From the NCBI RefSeq assembly GCF_947623445.1, contig NC_135241.1, forward strand, positions 22,880,501-22,944,500: a stretch of DNA of 64,000 nucleotides, read 5' to 3'. The translations under genes and the position numbers were made by a program. Below, in pieces: positions 23,270 to 37,100 of this stretch. Source of the stretch: Clavelina lepadiformis (Eukaryota > Chordata > Ascidiacea > Aplousobranchia > Clavelinidae). Within the stretch, counting starts at the first letter, position 1; the number at the start of each line of letters is the position of its first letter. The notes beneath the pieces are model-generated. The model worked only from the letters and a program-made list of their open reading frames with translations. It did no database searches and was not told where the DNA came from.

Positions 23270-23400
23270 TATCGTCAGTGGGAGGACGAAAAATAAAATG
23301 CTAACCATTACAACGTAGAAACATCACGGTTCAGCCAGCAGACAATGACGGAAAAAGTAGCAAAGCCCAAGGGCTTAAAACATGCAAGAATGATGTTTAC
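23270..23400. repeat. Dispersed repeat family E, copy 3
   Basis: Contains ATGCTAACCATTACAACGT, GGAAAAAGTAGCAAAGCCCAAGG and CTTAAAACATGCAAGA, in the order seen in the two copies near 19.6-19.8 kb. Confidence 0.55.
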
Positions 23401-24290
23401 ACATGATAAAGGCGATCAAAGGTTAGCACGACCACTAAACCCAACGTGCAAATAACAATAAAGAAAAAACGATAAAATAAGTGTTACAGTTAAATTTTCA
23501 CACTGATGCAATGTGGTAATTAAAAGCTTATAGTAAAAATAAGCGACAGTAACATGGTAACAACAACAAACACTGAGTTGATTAAGATTAGTGCAACTGG
23601 ATGATGAAAAGAAACCCCATCCAAAGGATTGGAATCCCGTTTCCGTGGCGAAGGAGAGGGCAGGATAGTAGGGCCCTCTGATGCACAAAACTTACTGAAT
23701 TACACATGTCAGAAATACGATTTATCAATTGAGAACTCATACGCCGCAGACGTCCAATAAAAGATAATAAAGCAAAATGTTACGCCAATATCATAACTAA
23801 AAAATCATACACACACACTGAGCCGTTGGAAGAACATGCCCAGGAGAAAATCAGTTTGAAAAAGAAGATGAACGTAGAATGAAACCGTATGAACCGTATA
23901 ATAAATACGTATGAAAGTAGAGCAAAAATATTGAAACCAGGTCAGATCAGTAATTTTAGAATGACCTTGGTGAGAATACTTACAGACTTTGATTGGTTAG
24001 AATCTTTCACCGTGATTGGTGTAGATGACGCCCCGATAACCTTGGAATAAGAAAAACTCGGAAGGTAATAAAATCTAAGTAAAATCAAGCACCAGCAGAT
24101 ACTATTAAATAACAAAAATTAAAGCAAGGGTAAAAACAATATTACATTATCTCATCGGCATCCCTATCATTTTTCTTGCAAATGACGCTTAACAAGACCC
24201 ATCAACTTAGTTTGGTCTTTGGTTTGCTTTACTGAGTCAGGTAATACAATTAAACGAATGAATTTATATACATTTAACTTAAAATGTAAC

Positions 24291-25050
24291 TAGGCTTACA
24301 ATACGCCCCGTTTTAGCCGGGACTGTCCCCCTTTTTAACGTCTTGTCCCGGCGTCCCGATCGGTCGGCCACAAGTCCCGGTTTGGCATTCAGTCAGCCAG
24401 CATAGGCAATATTAGGCATACCGCATAGAAGCCATACAAAAACATTAGCATGTTCTTATTATTGTTTTTGCTATGTAGCGTACCGGTACTTCTTGAAGAA
24501 GAATTCAGGATCTTGTTTGTTATTTATTTCATTGTATTTGATAAAAATGTTATTGTTACGTCTTTGTTAGCGGATAATTGGTACACTTGTTACATTGGCT
24601 AGTCCGCTAGTGGTTTCATTGTTAAGGTTTCATGTTTAGACACGCAAAAAGTTGAATTTAGCTATTTAGGATTTAATTGAAGTTAAATTTGAATTAAAAG
24701 GTAGATTTAGGTAATAAGGTTACTACATTGTAACATTCAAGTGAACCTAGTTAGGTTAAAAAGAACCGGTAAAATGACGCTTTGAACGCACGATTTTTTA
24801 GGTGAAATAGAGGCAGCCATTTTTGTATCGTTAACGTCAATTCCTTCCTATTTTTCGAACTGAAACCGATATTTAGAGAACAAGCACTTGAACTTTCGAT
24901 GACAATATGGTCAATGACGACAGTTAGGGTGGGTTTAAATGTGGGCCTACGTAATAATTCCGAAAAATGTCAAGTTAAAAAATGAAAGCTAAGGGGTTTG
25001 GGTTGTTTGACAGCGTCCCGCTTTGAAGCCAAAAAATTATGGTAAGCCTA
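24291..25050. mobile_element. Probable hAT-like element with TAGGCTTAC ends
   Basis: Left end TAGGCTTACAATACGCCCC and right end (reverse complement TAGGCTTACCATAATTTTTTGG, then CAAAGCGGGACGCTG) are inverted. GGGAC/GTCCC words occur just inside both ends. No exact 8-bp target duplication was found, so the outer limits are uncertain. A family D repeat copy (about 24640-24800) lies inside it. No transposase. Confidence 0.55.
24640..24800. repeat. Dispersed repeat family D, copy 4 (inside the 24.3-25.0 kb element)
   Basis: Contains AAAAAGTTGAATTTAGCTATTTAGG, GGTAGATTTAGGTAATAAGG, ACATTGTAACATT and GGTTAAAAAGAACCGG, in family order. Its position within a transposon suggests either family D is a fragment of such elements or it inserted there. 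Confidence 0.45.
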
Positions 25051-25112
25051 TGTTTTCATAAGAGATTCGAGAAAAGTGCTATTTTATTTATTTGCATTGA
25101 ACATTAAGCACA

Positions 25113-25194
25113 GTTGTCGTGGCCGAGTGGTTAAGGCGACCGACTTGAAATCTGTTGGCCTCTGCCCGTGTAGGTTCGAATCCTGCCGACAACG
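25113..25194 (+). tRNA. tRNA-Ser (anticodon TGA)
   Basis: Acceptor stem GTTGTCG/CGACAAC pairs fully (7 bp). The D arm has GCC...GGC around GAGTGGTTAA. The anticodon loop is CTTGAAA (anticodon TGA, serine). A long class II variable arm (GGC-CTCT-GCC) and T arm GTAGG-TTCGAAT-CCTGC complete the cloverleaf. The A box (TGGCCGAGTGG) and B box (GGTTCGAATCC) are intact. One C-U mismatch lies in the middle of the anticodon stem (ACCGA/TCTGT). There is no T-run terminator at its 3' end: the octamer satellite begins at the discriminator base. Confidence 0.93.
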
Positions 25195-28100
25195 TACTAG
25201 AGTACTAGAGTACTAGAGTACTAGAGTACTAGAGTACTAGAGTACTAGAGTACTAGAGTACTAGAGTACTAGAGTACTAGAGTACTAGAGTACTAGAGTA
25301 CTAGAGTACTAGAGTACTAGAGTACTAGAGTACTAGAGTACTAGAGTACTAGAGTACTAGAGTACTAGAGTACTAGAGTACTAGAGTACTAGAGTACTAG
25401 AGTACTAGAGTACTAGAGTACTAGAGTACTAGAGTACTAGAGTACTAGAGTACTAGAGTACTAGAGTACTAGAGTACTAGAGTACTAGAGTACTAGAGTA
25501 CTAGAGTACTAGAGTACTAGAGTACTAGAGTACTAGAGTACTAGAGTACTAGAGTACTAGAGTACTAGAGTACTAGAGTACTAGAGTACTAGAGTACTAG
25601 AGTACTAGAGTACTAGAGTACTAGAGTACTAGAGTACTAGAGTACTAGAGTACTAGAGTACTAGAGTACTAGAGTACTAGAGTACTAGAGTACTAGAGTA
25701 CTAGAGTACTAGAGTACTAGAGTACTAGAGTACTAGAGTACTAGAGTACTAGAGTACTAGAGTACTAGAGTACTAGAGTACTAGAGTACTAGAGTACTAG
25801 AGTACTAGAGTACTAGAGTACTAGAGTACTAGAGTACTAGAGTACTAGAGTACTAGAGTACTAGAGTACTAGAGTACTAGAGTACTAGAGTACTAGAGTA
25901 CTAGAGTACTAGAGTACTAGAGTACTAGAGTACTAGAGTACTAGAGTACTAGAGTACTAGAGTACTAGAGTACTAGAGTACTAGAGTACTAGAGTACTAG
26001 AGTACTAGAGTACTAGAGTACTAGAGTACTAGAGTACTAGAGTACTAGAGTACTAGAGTACTAGAGTACTAGAGTACTAGAGTACTAGAGTACTAGAGTA
26101 CTAGAGTACTAGAGTACTAGAGTACTAGAGTACTAGAGTACTAGAGTACTAGAGTACTAGAGTACTAGAGTACTAGAGTACTAGAGTACTAGAGTACTAG
26201 AGTACTAGAGTACTAGAGTACTAGAGTACTAGAGTACTAGAGTACTAGAGTACTAGAGTACTAGAGTACTAGAGTACTAGAGTACTAGAGTACTAGAGTA
26301 CTAGAGTACTAGAGTACTAGAGTACTAGAGTACTAGAGTACTAGAGTACTAGAGTACTAGAGTACTAGAGTACTAGAGTACTAGAGTACTAGAGTACTAG
26401 AGTACTAGAGTACTAGAGTACTAGAGTACTAGAGTACTAGAGTACTAGAGTACTAGAGTACTAGAGTACTAGAGTACTAGAGTACTAGAGTACTAGAGTA
26501 CTAGAGTACTAGAGTACTAGAGTACTAGAGTACTAGAGTACTAGAGTACTAGAGTACTAGAGTACTAGAGTACTAGAGTACTAGAGTACTAGAGTACTAG
26601 AGTACTAGAGTACTAGAGTACTAGAGTACTAGAGTACTAGAGTACTAGAGTACTAGAGTACTAGAGTACTAGAGTACTAGAGTACTAGAGTACTAGAGTA
26701 CTAGAGTACTAGAGTACTAGAGTACTAGAGTACTAGAGTACTAGAGTACTAGAGTACTAGAGTACTAGAGTACTAGAGTACTAGAGTACTAGAGTACTAG
26801 AGTACTAGAGTACTAGAGTACTAGAGTACTAGAGTACTAGAGTACTAGAGTACTAGAGTACTAGAGTACTAGAGTACTAGAGTACTAGAGTACTAGAGTA
26901 CTAGAGTACTAGAGTACTAGAGTACTAGAGTACTAGAGTACTAGAGTACTAGAGTACTAGAGTACTAGAGTACTAGAGTACTAGAGTACTAGAGTACTAG
27001 AGTACTAGAGTACTAGAGTACTAGAGTACTAGAGTACTAGAGTACTAGAGTACTAGAGTACTAGAGTACTAGAGTACTAGAGTACTAGAGTACTAGAGTA
27101 CTAGAGTACTAGAGTACTAGAGTACTAGAGTACTAGAGTACTAGAGTACTAGAGTACTAGAGTACTAGAGTACTAGAGTACTAGAGTACTAGAGTACTAG
27201 AGTACTAGAGTACTAGAGTACTAGAGTACTAGAGTACTAGAGTACTAGAGTACTAGAGTACTAGAGTACTAGAGTACTAGAGTACTAGAGTACTAGAGTA
27301 CTAGAGTACTAGAGTACTAGAGTACTAGAGTACTAGAGTACTAGAGTACTAGAGTACTAGAGTACTAGAGTACTAGAGTACTAGAGTACTAGAGTACTAG
27401 AGTACTAGAGTACTAGAGTACTAGAGTACTAGAGTACTAGAGTACTAGAGTACTAGAGTACTAGAGTACTAGAGTACTAGAGTACTAGAGTACTAGAGTA
27501 CTAGAGTACTAGAGTACTAGAGTACTAGAGTACTAGAGTACTAGAGTACTAGAGTACTAGAGTACTAGAGTACTAGAGTACTAGAGTACTAGAGTACTAG
27601 AGTACTAGAGTACTAGAGTACTAGAGTACTAGAGTACTAGAGTACTAGAGTACTAGAGTACTAGAGTACTAGAGTACTAGAGTACTAGAGTACTAGAGTA
27701 CTAGAGTACTAGAGTACTAGAGTACTAGAGTACTAGAGTACTAGAGTACTAGAGTACTAGAGTACTAGAGTACTAGAGTACTAGAGTACTAGAGTACTAG
27801 AGTACTAGAGTACTAGAGTACTAGAGTACTAGAGTACTAGAGTACTAGAGTACTAGAGTACTAGAGTACTAGAGTACTAGAGTACTAGAGTACTAGAGTA
27901 CTAGAGTACTAGAGTACTAGAGTACTAGAGTACTAGAGTACTAGAGTACTAGAGTACTAGAGTACTAGAGTACTAGAGTACTAGAGTACTAGAGTACTAG
28001 AGTACTAGAGTACTAGAGTACTAGAGTACTAGAGTACTAGAGTACTAGAGTACTAGAGTACTAGAGTACTAGAGTACTAGAGTACTAGAGTACTAGAGTA

Positions 28101-31100
28101 CTAGAGTACTAGAGTACTAGAGTACTAGAGTACTAGAGTACTAGAGTACTAGAGTACTAGAGTACTAGAGTACTAGAGTACTAGAGTACTAGAGTACTAG
28201 AGTACTAGAGTACTAGAGTACTAGAGTACTAGAGTACTAGAGTACTAGAGTACTAGAGTACTAGAGTACTAGAGTACTAGAGTACTAGAGTACTAGAGTA
28301 CTAGAGTACTAGAGTACTAGAGTACTAGAGTACTAGAGTACTAGAGTACTAGAGTACTAGAGTACTAGAGTACTAGAGTACTAGAGTACTAGAGTACTAG
28401 AGTACTAGAGTACTAGAGTACTAGAGTACTAGAGTACTAGAGTACTAGAGTACTAGAGTACTAGAGTACTAGAGTACTAGAGTACTAGAGTACTAGAGTA
28501 CTAGAGTACTAGAGTACTAGAGTACTAGAGTACTAGAGTACTAGAGTACTAGAGTACTAGAGTACTAGAGTACTAGAGTACTAGAGTACTAGAGTACTAG
28601 AGTACTAGAGTACTAGAGTACTAGAGTACTAGAGTACTAGAGTACTAGAGTACTAGAGTACTAGAGTACTAGAGTACTAGAGTACTAGAGTACTAGAGTA
28701 CTAGAGTACTAGAGTACTAGAGTACTAGAGTACTAGAGTACTAGAGTACTAGAGTACTAGAGTACTAGAGTACTAGAGTACTAGAGTACTAGAGTACTAG
28801 AGTACTAGAGTACTAGAGTACTAGAGTACTAGAGTACTAGAGTACTAGAGTACTAGAGTACTAGAGTACTAGAGTACTAGAGTACTAGAGTACTAGAGTA
28901 CTAGAGTACTAGAGTACTAGAGTACTAGAGTACTAGAGTACTAGAGTACTAGAGTACTAGAGTACTAGAGTACTAGAGTACTAGAGTACTAGAGTACTAG
29001 AGTACTAGAGTACTAGAGTACTAGAGTACTAGAGTACTAGAGTACTAGAGTACTAGAGTACTAGAGTACTAGAGTACTAGAGTACTAGAGTACTAGAGTA
29101 CTAGAGTACTAGAGTACTAGAGTACTAGAGTACTAGAGTACTAGAGTACTAGAGTACTAGAGTACTAGAGTACTAGAGTACTAGAGTACTAGAGTACTAG
29201 AGTACTAGAGTACTAGAGTACTAGAGTACTAGAGTACTAGAGTACTAGAGTACTAGAGTACTAGAGTACTAGAGTACTAGAGTACTAGAGTACTAGAGTA
29301 CTAGAGTACTAGAGTACTAGAGTACTAGAGTACTAGAGTACTAGAGTACTAGAGTACTAGAGTACTAGAGTACTAGAGTACTAGAGTACTAGAGTACTAG
29401 AGTACTAGAGTACTAGAGTACTAGAGTACTAGAGTACTAGAGTACTAGAGTACTAGAGTACTAGAGTACTAGAGTACTAGAGTACTAGAGTACTAGAGTA
29501 CTAGAGTACTAGAGTACTAGAGTACTAGAGTACTAGAGTACTAGAGTACTAGAGTACTAGAGTACTAGAGTACTAGAGTACTAGAGTACTAGAGTACTAG
29601 AGTACTAGAGTACTAGAGTACTAGAGTACTAGAGTACTAGAGTACTAGAGTACTAGAGTACTAGAGTACTAGAGTACTAGAGTACTAGAGTACTAGAGTA
29701 CTAGAGTACTAGAGTACTAGAGTACTAGAGTACTAGAGTACTAGAGTACTAGAGTACTAGAGTACTAGAGTACTAGAGTACTAGAGTACTAGAGTACTAG
29801 AGTACTAGAGTACTAGAGTACTAGAGTACTAGAGTACTAGAGTACTAGAGTACTAGAGTACTAGAGTACTAGAGTACTAGAGTACTAGAGTACTAGAGTA
29901 CTAGAGTACTAGAGTACTAGAGTACTAGAGTACTAGAGTACTAGAGTACTAGAGTACTAGAGTACTAGAGTACTAGAGTACTAGAGTACTAGAGTACTAG
30001 AGTACTAGAGTACTAGAGTACTAGAGTACTAGAGTACTAGAGTACTAGAGTACTAGAGTACTAGAGTACTAGAGTACTAGAGTACTAGAGTACTAGAGTA
30101 CTAGAGTACTAGAGTACTAGAGTACTAGAGTACTAGAGTACTAGAGTACTAGAGTACTAGAGTACTAGAGTACTAGAGTACTAGAGTACTAGAGTACTAG
30201 AGTACTAGAGTACTAGAGTACTAGAGTACTAGAGTACTAGAGTACTAGAGTACTAGAGTACTAGAGTACTAGAGTACTAGAGTACTAGAGTACTAGAGTA
30301 CTAGAGTACTAGAGTACTAGAGTACTAGAGTACTAGAGTACTAGAGTACTAGAGTACTAGAGTACTAGAGTACTAGAGTACTAGAGTACTAGAGTACTAG
30401 AGTACTAGAGTACTAGAGTACTAGAGTACTAGAGTACTAGAGTACTAGAGTACTAGAGTACTAGAGTACTAGAGTACTAGAGTACTAGAGTACTAGAGTA
30501 CTAGAGTACTAGAGTACTAGAGTACTAGAGTACTAGAGTACTAGAGTACTAGAGTACTAGAGTACTAGAGTACTAGAGTACTAGAGTACTAGAGTACTAG
30601 AGTACTAGAGTACTAGAGTACTAGAGTACTAGAGTACTAGAGTACTAGAGTACTAGAGTACTAGAGTACTAGAGTACTAGAGTACTAGAGTACTAGAGTA
30701 CTAGAGTACTAGAGTACTAGAGTACTAGAGTACTAGAGTACTAGAGTACTAGAGTACTAGAGTACTAGAGTACTAGAGTACTAGAGTACTAGAGTACTAG
30801 AGTACTAGAGTACTAGAGTACTAGAGTACTAGAGTACTAGAGTACTAGAGTACTAGAGTACTAGAGTACTAGAGTACTAGAGTACTAGAGTACTAGAGTA
30901 CTAGAGTACTAGAGTACTAGAGTACTAGAGTACTAGAGTACTAGAGTACTAGAGTACTAGAGTACTAGAGTACTAGAGTACTAGAGTACTAGAGTACTAG
31001 AGTACTAGAGTACTAGAGTACTAGAGTACTAGAGTACTAGAGTACTAGAGTACTAGAGTACTAGAGTACTAGAGTACTAGAGTACTAGAGTACTAGAGTA

Positions 31101-34100
31101 CTAGAGTACTAGAGTACTAGAGTACTAGAGTACTAGAGTACTAGAGTACTAGAGTACTAGAGTACTAGAGTACTAGAGTACTAGAGTACTAGAGTACTAG
31201 AGTACTAGAGTACTAGAGTACTAGAGTACTAGAGTACTAGAGTACTAGAGTACTAGAGTACTAGAGTACTAGAGTACTAGAGTACTAGAGTACTAGAGTA
31301 CTAGAGTACTAGAGTACTAGAGTACTAGAGTACTAGAGTACTAGAGTACTAGAGTACTAGAGTACTAGAGTACTAGAGTACTAGAGTACTAGAGTACTAG
31401 AGTACTAGAGTACTAGAGTACTAGAGTACTAGAGTACTAGAGTACTAGAGTACTAGAGTACTAGAGTACTAGAGTACTAGAGTACTAGAGTACTAGAGTA
31501 CTAGAGTACTAGAGTACTAGAGTACTAGAGTACTAGAGTACTAGAGTACTAGAGTACTAGAGTACTAGAGTACTAGAGTACTAGAGTACTAGAGTACTAG
31601 AGTACTAGAGTACTAGAGTACTAGAGTACTAGAGTACTAGAGTACTAGAGTACTAGAGTACTAGAGTACTAGAGTACTAGAGTACTAGAGTACTAGAGTA
31701 CTAGAGTACTAGAGTACTAGAGTACTAGAGTACTAGAGTACTAGAGTACTAGAGTACTAGAGTACTAGAGTACTAGAGTACTAGAGTACTAGAGTACTAG
31801 AGTACTAGAGTACTAGAGTACTAGAGTACTAGAGTACTAGAGTACTAGAGTACTAGAGTACTAGAGTACTAGAGTACTAGAGTACTAGAGTACTAGAGTA
31901 CTAGAGTACTAGAGTACTAGAGTACTAGAGTACTAGAGTACTAGAGTACTAGAGTACTAGAGTACTAGAGTACTAGAGTACTAGAGTACTAGAGTACTAG
32001 AGTACTAGAGTACTAGAGTACTAGAGTACTAGAGTACTAGAGTACTAGAGTACTAGAGTACTAGAGTACTAGAGTACTAGAGTACTAGAGTACTAGAGTA
32101 CTAGAGTACTAGAGTACTAGAGTACTAGAGTACTAGAGTACTAGAGTACTAGAGTACTAGAGTACTAGAGTACTAGAGTACTAGAGTACTAGAGTACTAG
32201 AGTACTAGAGTACTAGAGTACTAGAGTACTAGAGTACTAGAGTACTAGAGTACTAGAGTACTAGAGTACTAGAGTACTAGAGTACTAGAGTACTAGAGTA
32301 CTAGAGTACTAGAGTACTAGAGTACTAGAGTACTAGAGTACTAGAGTACTAGAGTACTAGAGTACTAGAGTACTAGAGTACTAGAGTACTAGAGTACTAG
32401 AGTACTAGAGTACTAGAGTACTAGAGTACTAGAGTACTAGAGTACTAGAGTACTAGAGTACTAGAGTACTAGAGTACTAGAGTACTAGAGTACTAGAGTA
32501 CTAGAGTACTAGAGTACTAGAGTACTAGAGTACTAGAGTACTAGAGTACTAGAGTACTAGAGTACTAGAGTACTAGAGTACTAGAGTACTAGAGTACTAG
32601 AGTACTAGAGTACTAGAGTACTAGAGTACTAGAGTACTAGAGTACTAGAGTACTAGAGTACTAGAGTACTAGAGTACTAGAGTACTAGAGTACTAGAGTA
32701 CTAGAGTACTAGAGTACTAGAGTACTAGAGTACTAGAGTACTAGAGTACTAGAGTACTAGAGTACTAGAGTACTAGAGTACTAGAGTACTAGAGTACTAG
32801 AGTACTAGAGTACTAGAGTACTAGAGTACTAGAGTACTAGAGTACTAGAGTACTAGAGTACTAGAGTACTAGAGTACTAGAGTACTAGAGTACTAGAGTA
32901 CTAGAGTACTAGAGTACTAGAGTACTAGAGTACTAGAGTACTAGAGTACTAGAGTACTAGAGTACTAGAGTACTAGAGTACTAGAGTACTAGAGTACTAG
33001 AGTACTAGAGTACTAGAGTACTAGAGTACTAGAGTACTAGAGTACTAGAGTACTAGAGTACTAGAGTACTAGAGTACTAGAGTACTAGAGTACTAGAGTA
33101 CTAGAGTACTAGAGTACTAGAGTACTAGAGTACTAGAGTACTAGAGTACTAGAGTACTAGAGTACTAGAGTACTAGAGTACTAGAGTACTAGAGTACTAG
33201 AGTACTAGAGTACTAGAGTACTAGAGTACTAGAGTACTAGAGTACTAGAGTACTAGAGTACTAGAGTACTAGAGTACTAGAGTACTAGAGTACTAGAGTA
33301 CTAGAGTACTAGAGTACTAGAGTACTAGAGTACTAGAGTACTAGAGTACTAGAGTACTAGAGTACTAGAGTACTAGAGTACTAGAGTACTAGAGTACTAG
33401 AGTACTAGAGTACTAGAGTACTAGAGTACTAGAGTACTAGAGTACTAGAGTACTAGAGTACTAGAGTACTAGAGTACTAGAGTACTAGAGTACTAGAGTA
33501 CTAGAGTACTAGAGTACTAGAGTACTAGAGTACTAGAGTACTAGAGTACTAGAGTACTAGAGTACTAGAGTACTAGAGTACTAGAGTACTAGAGTACTAG
33601 AGTACTAGAGTACTAGAGTACTAGAGTACTAGAGTACTAGAGTACTAGAGTACTAGAGTACTAGAGTACTAGAGTACTAGAGTACTAGAGTACTAGAGTA
33701 CTAGAGTACTAGAGTACTAGAGTACTAGAGTACTAGAGTACTAGAGTACTAGAGTACTAGAGTACTAGAGTACTAGAGTACTAGAGTACTAGAGTACTAG
33801 AGTACTAGAGTACTAGAGTACTAGAGTACTAGAGTACTAGAGTACTAGAGTACTAGAGTACTAGAGTACTAGAGTACTAGAGTACTAGAGTACTAGAGTA
33901 CTAGAGTACTAGAGTACTAGAGTACTAGAGTACTAGAGTACTAGAGTACTAGAGTACTAGAGTACTAGAGTACTAGAGTACTAGAGTACTAGAGTACTAG
34001 AGTACTAGAGTACTAGAGTACTAGAGTACTAGAGTACTAGAGTACTAGAGTACTAGAGTACTAGAGTACTAGAGTACTAGAGTACTAGAGTACTAGAGTA

Positions 34101-37100
34101 CTAGAGTACTAGAGTACTAGAGTACTAGAGTACTAGAGTACTAGAGTACTAGAGTACTAGAGTACTAGAGTACTAGAGTACTAGAGTACTAGAGTACTAG
34201 AGTACTAGAGTACTAGAGTACTAGAGTACTAGAGTACTAGAGTACTAGAGTACTAGAGTACTAGAGTACTAGAGTACTAGAGTACTAGAGTACTAGAGTA
34301 CTAGAGTACTAGAGTACTAGAGTACTAGAGTACTAGAGTACTAGAGTACTAGAGTACTAGAGTACTAGAGTACTAGAGTACTAGAGTACTAGAGTACTAG
34401 AGTACTAGAGTACTAGAGTACTAGAGTACTAGAGTACTAGAGTACTAGAGTACTAGAGTACTAGAGTACTAGAGTACTAGAGTACTAGAGTACTAGAGTA
34501 CTAGAGTACTAGAGTACTAGAGTACTAGAGTACTAGAGTACTAGAGTACTAGAGTACTAGAGTACTAGAGTACTAGAGTACTAGAGTACTAGAGTACTAG
34601 AGTACTAGAGTACTAGAGTACTAGAGTACTAGAGTACTAGAGTACTAGAGTACTAGAGTACTAGAGTACTAGAGTACTAGAGTACTAGAGTACTAGAGTA
34701 CTAGAGTACTAGAGTACTAGAGTACTAGAGTACTAGAGTACTAGAGTACTAGAGTACTAGAGTACTAGAGTACTAGAGTACTAGAGTACTAGAGTACTAG
34801 AGTACTAGAGTACTAGAGTACTAGAGTACTAGAGTACTAGAGTACTAGAGTACTAGAGTACTAGAGTACTAGAGTACTAGAGTACTAGAGTACTAGAGTA
34901 CTAGAGTACTAGAGTACTAGAGTACTAGAGTACTAGAGTACTAGAGTACTAGAGTACTAGAGTACTAGAGTACTAGAGTACTAGAGTACTAGAGTACTAG
35001 AGTACTAGAGTACTAGAGTACTAGAGTACTAGAGTACTAGAGTACTAGAGTACTAGAGTACTAGAGTACTAGAGTACTAGAGTACTAGAGTACTAGAGTA
35101 CTAGAGTACTAGAGTACTAGAGTACTAGAGTACTAGAGTACTAGAGTACTAGAGTACTAGAGTACTAGAGTACTAGAGTACTAGAGTACTAGAGTACTAG
35201 AGTACTAGAGTACTAGAGTACTAGAGTACTAGAGTACTAGAGTACTAGAGTACTAGAGTACTAGAGTACTAGAGTACTAGAGTACTAGAGTACTAGAGTA
35301 CTAGAGTACTAGAGTACTAGAGTACTAGAGTACTAGAGTACTAGAGTACTAGAGTACTAGAGTACTAGAGTACTAGAGTACTAGAGTACTAGAGTACTAG
35401 AGTACTAGAGTACTAGAGTACTAGAGTACTAGAGTACTAGAGTACTAGAGTACTAGAGTACTAGAGTACTAGAGTACTAGAGTACTAGAGTACTAGAGTA
35501 CTAGAGTACTAGAGTACTAGAGTACTAGAGTACTAGAGTACTAGAGTACTAGAGTACTAGAGTACTAGAGTACTAGAGTACTAGAGTACTAGAGTACTAG
35601 AGTACTAGAGTACTAGAGTACTAGAGTACTAGAGTACTAGAGTACTAGAGTACTAGAGTACTAGAGTACTAGAGTACTAGAGTACTAGAGTACTAGAGTA
35701 CTAGAGTACTAGAGTACTAGAGTACTAGAGTACTAGAGTACTAGAGTACTAGAGTACTAGAGTACTAGAGTACTAGAGTACTAGAGTAGTACTAGAGTAC
35801 TAGAGTACTAGAGTACTAGAGTACTAGAGTACTAGAGTACTAGAGTACTAGAGGGTACTAGAGTACTAGAGTACTAGAGTACTAGAGTATAGAGTACTAG
35901 AGTACTAGAGTACTAGAGTACTGAGTACTAGAGTACTAGAGTACTAGAGTACTAGAGTACTAGAGTACTAGAGTACTAGAGTACTAGAGTATAGAGTACT
36001 AGAGTACTAGAGTACTAGAGTACTAGAGTACTAGAGTACTAAGTACTAGAGTACTAGAGTACTAGAGTACTAGAGTACTAGAGTACTAGAGTACTAGAGG
36101 AGTACTAGAGTACTAGAGTACTAGAGTACTAGAGTACTAGAGTACTAGAGTACTAGAGTACTAGAGTACTAGAGTACTAGAGTACTAGAGTACTAGAGTA
36201 CTAGAGTACTAGAGTACTAGAGTACTAGAGTACTAGAGTACTAGAGAGTACTAGAGTACTAGAGTACTAGAGTACTAGAGTACTAGGAGTACTAGAGTAC
36301 TAGAGGTACTTAGAGTACTAGAGTACTAGAGTACTAGAGTACTAGAGTACTAGAGTACTAGAGTACTAGAGTACTAGAGTACTAGAGTACTAGAGTACTA
36401 GAGTACTAGAGTACTAGAGTACTAGAGTACTAGAGTACTAGAGTACTAGAGTACTAGAGTACTAGGAGTACTAGGAGTACTAGAGTACTAGAGTACTAGA
36501 GTACTAGAGTACTAGAGTACTAGAGTACTAGAGTACTAGAGTACTAGAGTACTAGAGTACTAGAGTACTAGAGTACTAGAGTACTAGAGTACTAGAGTAC
36601 TAGAGTACTAGAGTACTAGAGTACTAGAGTACTAGAGTACTAGAGTACTAGAGTACTAGAGTACTAGAGTACTAGAGTACTAGAGTACTAGAGTACTAGA
36701 GTACTAGAGTACTAGAGTCACTAGAGTACTAGAGTAGGTACTAGAGTACTAGAGTACTAGAGTACTAGAGTACTAGAGTACTAGAGTACTAGAGTACTAG
36801 AGTACTAGAGTACTAGAGTACTAGAGTACTAGAGTACTAGAGTACTAGAGTACTAGAGTACTAGAGTACTAGAGTACTAGAGTACTAGAGTACTAGAGTA
36901 CTAGAGTACTAGAGTACTAGAGTACTAGAGTACTAGAGTACTAGAGTACTAGAGGAGTAGAGTACTAGAGTACTAGAGTACTAGAGTACTAGAGTATAGG
37001 TACTAGAGTACTAGAGTACTAGAGGAGTACTAGAGTACTAGAGTACTAGAGTACTAGAGTACTAGAGTACTAGAGTACTAGAGTACTAGGAGAGTACTAG

